A DNA stretch of 64,000 nt from Luteolibacter sp. LG18 (GTDB lineage Bacteria > Verrucomicrobiota > Verrucomicrobiia > Verrucomicrobiales > Akkermansiaceae): positions 4,278,001 to 4,342,000 of the forward strand of contig NZ_AP024600.1 of NCBI RefSeq assembly GCF_036322585.1, in the 5' to 3' direction. Positions 61,165 to 64,000 of this stretch are shown one piece after another. Numbering within the stretch: the first letter of the stretch is position 1; every line of letters begins with the position of its first letter. Under the pieces are notes generated by a model that searched no databases, had not been told where the DNA came from, and saw only the letters and a list, made by a program, of their open reading frames with translations. The position numbers and the translations under genes were made by a program.

Positions 61165-62352
61165 ATGCTCCGCCGCCTTTTCATTTCCCTGTTTTCCGCC
61201 GCCGCGCTGCTTCACGCGCAGGACGAGCCCCCCGCACCGGTGCCCCAGTCCACGGCTCCGGAGGCCCCGCCCGCGATCCAGGATGACGCCACCCGGATCT
61301 CGGTGCTGGGCTACCACGAGCTGTCCGAGACCCAGCCGGAGACGGCGATGCGGATCCGCACTTCGAAGTTCCGCAAGCAGATGGAAACCATCCGCCAGCT
61401 CGGGATCACGGTGATCTCGCTGGACGATTACCTGGCTTGGAAACGTGGCCAGAAGACGCTGCCGGAGCGCTGCATCCTGATCACCCTGGATGACGGCTGG
61501 AAATCGGTCTACACCGACGCCTATCCGATCCTGAAGGAGTACAACTACCCCTTCGTGCTCTATTTGTACAAGGAATACGTGGACATCGGCGGCAAGTCGA
61601 TGAGCACCGCGATGATTGAGGAGATGCAGAAGAATGGCGCGGCCATCGGCAGCCACTCGGTCAGCCACCCGTTCCCGGCGGTGGTGAAGTCCCACGCCAA
61701 GAAGGGTCCGGACGATTACGACGCCTTCCTCCGCAACCAGCTGGGGGAATCGAAGCGGTTCCTCGAAGGGAAGTTCAACTGCAAGGTCACGACCTACGCC
61801 TATCCCGGCGGCTACCACACCGACGAGATGTTCAAGCTGGCCGACGAGTTCGGCTACGACAACCTCTTCACCGTGATCCCGGGGAAGGTGAAACGCTCGA
61901 CGCCGGGCATGACGGTGCCGCGCTACATGATTTTCGGGAACAACGACAAGATCTTCGACCTGGCCGTGTCCTTCCGCGAGGGCGGGGCCGTGGCCGGTGC
62001 GCCGGGAACCGCTCCGGGACTGGTGCAGACCACACCGGTGCCGGTGTCCCCCGAGGCCGGCGCGATGATCAACAGCCGCCTGCCGCTGATTACGGTGGAT
62101 CTTTCCACCATCGCCGACCTCGATCCGGCCTCGCTGGTGATGAAGGTGGCGGGCTTCGGCGATGTGCCGGCCCAGTTCGATCCCAAGGCGAAGCGCCTGT
62201 CCTGGCGCGTGAACCGCAAGCTGCGCCAGCCATCGTGCATGGTCACGGTGAACTGGAAGGACACCAAGGGCAAGGCACCCGACATGCCGCTGCGCTGGTC
62301 GTTCCAGGTCGACCGCGACGCCGCCTACCTGCCCGAGGATTCCCAACAGTAA
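61165..62352 (+). CDS. Secreted polysaccharide deacetylase
   Basis: This 395-residue protein begins at ATG 61165 with a signal peptide (MLRRLFISLFSAAALLHA). The NodB part has VLGYHELSE, LITLDDGWKSVYTDAYPILK (metal-binding Asp pair) and GSHSVSHPFP (metal His). A C-terminal beta domain of about 130 residues follows (LPLITVDLSTIADLDPASLV). Substrate is an N-acetylated glycan such as peptidoglycan, chitin or PNAG. It shares a family with the lipoprotein deacetylase at 24983-25864, but the two differ in anchor and extra domains. Confidence 0.88.
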   Translation: MLRRLFISLFSAAALLHAQDEPPAPVPQSTAPEAPPAIQDDATRISVLGYHELSETQPETAMRIRTSKFRKQMETIRQLGITVISLDDYLAWKRGQKTLPERCILITLDDGWKSVYTDAYPILKEYNYPFVLYLYKEYVDIGGKSMSTAMIEEMQKNGAAIGSHSVSHPFPAVVKSHAKKGPDDYDAFLRNQLGESKRFLEGKFNCKVTTYAYPGGYHTDEMFKLADEFGYDNLFTVIPGKVKRSTPGMTVPRYMIFGNNDKIFDLAVSFREGGAVAGAPGTAPGLVQTTPVPVSPEAGAMINSRLPLITVDLSTIADLDPASLVMKVAGFGDVPAQFDPKAKRLSWRVNRKLRQPSCMVTVNWKDTKGKAPDMPLRWSFQVDRDAAYLPEDSQQ

Positions 62353-62400
62353 TCCGCTCCTCGCGGCCTCTAGATTTTCCACCGACCGATTTTCGATCCC

Positions 62401-63789
62401 ATGTTCTCTTCCCTCTCCGACAATCTCGACAAGACCTTCCGCAAGCTCCGCGGCGTCGGCCACATCTCCGAGAAAAACATCGCCGACGCGCTCAGCGAGA
62501 TCCGCATCGCCCTGCTCGAGGCCGATGTGGAATTCAGCGTGGCGAAGAACTTCATCGCAAGCGTGAAGGACAAGGCGATGGGCGTGGAAGTGCTCAAGTC
62601 GATCAAACCCGGCGAGCAGATCGTCAAGATCTTCCACGACGAACTGGAAGCGCTGCTCGGCGGCGACCAGATCCCGCTCGATCTCAACCCACCCGCCCGC
62701 ATCCTGATCTGCGGCCTGAACGGTGCTGGCAAGACGACGACCTCCGCGAAGCTCGCGGCCCGTTTGAAAAAGGAAGGCCGCCGCCCGCTGCTGGTGGCGT
62801 GCGACCTTTACCGCCCGGCGGCGATCGACCAGCTTGCGACGCTGGCGAAGCAGGTCGACGTGCCGGTTTACACGCCGGACGCCTCCGAAAAGGACGTGGT
62901 GAAGGTGGCGAAGGACGCGCTGGCCTGGGCCGAGCGCGAGCATGGCACCGTGATCCTGTTCGACACCGCCGGCCGACAGGAAATCGACGAGCGCCTCGTC
63001 GAGGAGCTCAAGCGCCTGCACGCCTTCCTCCAGCCGAAGGAAACCCTGCTCGTGGCGGATGCCGCCACCGGCCAGCAGGCCGTGTCCGTGGCGAAGCATT
63101 TCGATGATGCGGTGGGCATCACCGGCATCATCTTGACGAAGCTCGATGGCGACGCCCGCGGTGGTGCCGCGCTTTCGATGCGCGCCGTGACCGGCAAGCC
63201 GATCAAGTTCGCCGGTGAGGGCGAGAAGCTCGACCAGCTCTTCGAATTCCACCCGAGCCGCATGGCGGACCGCATCCTCGGCATGGGCGACATCGTCGGC
63301 ATGGTGGAGCAGGTCGCGGGCAAGCTCAACGAGGAGGACGCGATGCGCTCGATGCAGCGCATGCAGGAGGGCAAGTTCGACTTCACCGACTTCCTCGACC
63401 AGATGAAGATGATCCAGAAGCTCGGACCACTGGAAGGCCTGCTCGGCCTGATGCCCGGCTTCAACAAGATCAAGAAGCAGCTTCCCTCCAACGCCTTCGA
63501 CACCCGCAAGCTGAAGCGCACCGAGGCGATCGTGCTGTCCATGACGCCGGACGAGCGCCGCCGCCCGGAGATCATCAAGGGCACCCGCCGTGCCCGCATC
63601 GCCGCCGGTTCCGGCACCACGCTGCCGGAGGTGAACACGCTGCTCAAGCAGTTCGGCGAAATGCGGAAGATGATGAAATCCCCGAACAAGATGAAGGGGA
63701 TGATGAAGCAGATGGGTGGCATGGGCGGAGGCGGCATGGGCGGCCTCGGCGACATGCTGAAGGGCCTCGGCGGGAAGTTCCCGTTCTGA
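62401..63789 (+). CDS. ffh: Signal recognition particle protein Ffh (SRP54)
   Basis: This 462-residue GTPase binds 4.5S/6S SRP RNA and signal sequences. N-domain helices (residues 1-95) are followed by the G domain: GLNGAGKTTTSAKLA (G1), DLYRPAAIDQL, DTAGRQEIDERL (G3), ATGQQAVSVA, TKLDGDARGGAAL (G4) and the closing loop. The M domain (about 300-462) is Met-rich at the end, with MRKMMKSPNKMKGMMKQM and a Gly/Met tail. It starts at ATG 62401. The SRP RNA is not in the window. Confidence 0.97.
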   Translation: MFSSLSDNLDKTFRKLRGVGHISEKNIADALSEIRIALLEADVEFSVAKNFIASVKDKAMGVEVLKSIKPGEQIVKIFHDELEALLGGDQIPLDLNPPARILICGLNGAGKTTTSAKLAARLKKEGRRPLLVACDLYRPAAIDQLATLAKQVDVPVYTPDASEKDVVKVAKDALAWAEREHGTVILFDTAGRQEIDERLVEELKRLHAFLQPKETLLVADAATGQQAVSVAKHFDDAVGITGIILTKLDGDARGGAALSMRAVTGKPIKFAGEGEKLDQLFEFHPSRMADRILGMGDIVGMVEQVAGKLNEEDAMRSMQRMQEGKFDFTDFLDQMKMIQKLGPLEGLLGLMPGFNKIKKQLPSNAFDTRKLKRTEAIVLSMTPDERRRPEIIKGTRRARIAAGSGTTLPEVNTLLKQFGEMRKMMKSPNKMKGMMKQMGGMGGGGMGGLGDMLKGLGGKFPF

Positions 63790-63806
63790 TCCCACAGGGC
63801 ATATGA

Positions 63807-63835
63807 CCCGCTCGACTCGTCCCGAGTTGAGCGGG
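63807..63835 (+). terminator. Stem-loop after ffh
   Basis: A 13-bp stem (63807-63819 with 63823-63835, one G-U) closes a 3-nt loop 17 nt past the ffh stop. No T-run follows, so it is a terminator candidate of modest strength. Confidence 0.5.
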
Positions 63836-63882
63836 ATGGAAAGGGCGTGACTCCCGAGTTGGGATGAGTGTATCGCTCTATC

Positions 63883-64000
63883 ATGAGCGATGACGCTTCC
63901 AATCCCTACGCCGCCCCCGCCAGCGTCGAGAGTCCCGCCGTGCCGGTGACGGATGCGGGCTTGGAGTATGTCAGCGCCTCGGCGGGTCTTCGTTTTGCGA
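63883..64000 (+). CDS. 5' part of a membrane protein, possibly RDD-type
   Basis: The ATG at 63883 begins MSDDASNPYAAPASVES, a NPYAxP start common to small membrane proteins of this phylum, and the visible 39 residues end ASAGLRFA, which fits the beginning of an RDD or similar domain. The gene runs off the window. The assignment is tentative. Confidence 0.4.
   Translation, partial: MSDDASNPYAAPASVESPAVPVTDAGLEYVSASAGLRFA

Noticed and set aside
61078-63795. 905-residue minus-strand ORF opposite ffh and the deacetylase
   Set aside because: Antisense of Ffh and NodB genes, His/Leu/Val-biased, no family match.
1-64000. CRISPR arrays, rRNA, riboswitches
   Set aside because: No direct-repeat arrays with regular spacers, no rRNA segments and no recognised riboswitch consensus were seen.

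Overview
The window is about 64 kb of high-GC bacterial DNA that reads as Verrucomicrobiota, close to Luteolibacter and relatives. This rests on recall of gene families, not on a search. Supporting signs are a PEP-CTERM sorting tail (16849-17769), a Ser/Thr kinase paired with an ECF sigma factor, the single-chain clade-II form of PurL, a large MoxR/Bat-type operon, many secreted adhesive or enzymatic proteins, and weak Shine-Dalgarno signals. Most of the window is ordinary chromosome. Core genes are purL, rplI, pyrH-frr, lnt, an MsbA-like exporter, cdsA-dxr, mtnP, purC and ffh.

Layout. 1-2 kb: 3' end of a LanC-like gene and a secreted carboxypeptidase-regulatory-domain protein. 2.2-5.9 kb: purL with a clear terminator. 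6-9.3 kb: kinase and sigma factor. 9.3-13.3 kb: DUF2264 protein, rplI, a small secreted protein, pyrH, frr. 13.3-20.5 kb: lnt, a REP-like inverted pair, ABC exporter, PEP-CTERM protease, cdsA-dxr, EF-hand protein. 20.8-23.2 kb: an accessory cassette of three related immunity-like genes with two toxin fragments, one signal-peptide stub and one C-terminal remnant. 23.2-26.8 kb: leftward mtnP, polysaccharide deacetylase and dynamin-like GTPase. 26.9-31.5 kb: beta-helix protein, a VanW-glycosyltransferase fusion, an L,D-transpeptidase and a membrane protein. 31.57 kb: tRNA-Arg(TCT). 31.6-36.0 kb: an AT-richer island with an IS4-family transposase, small unknown secreted proteins, a second toxin-like tail and two RAYT relics. 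36-40.2 kb: a GH2 enzyme and a GntR/LacI-like regulator with two candidate operators between them. 40.3-45.0 kb: a 1577-residue secreted multidomain zinc metallopeptidase. 45.4-54.2 kb: MoxR, DUF58, BatA, DUF4175 and vWA genes in one operon. 54.2-59.8 kb: CusA/CusB-type metal efflux with a Cys-rich small protein. 59.8-64 kb: GNAT, purC, a second polysaccharide deacetylase, ffh and the start of a further gene.

How the genes work together. Several blocks concern the envelope: lipid precursors (cdsA), isoprenoids (dxr), lipoprotein acylation (lnt), lipid export (ABC), peptidoglycan or glycan editing (deacetylases, VanW, L,D-transpeptidase) and membrane remodelling (dynamin-like). The most unusual region is 20779-23168. 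A lipoprotein signal stub overlaps the start of the first immunity-like gene, a toxin-like C-terminal tail follows it, and two further paralogues lie behind. This looks like a decayed or rearranged interbacterial toxin/immunity locus of the general kind known as SitA/SitI in Myxococcus. That link is inferred from remembered family patterns and needs a profile search.
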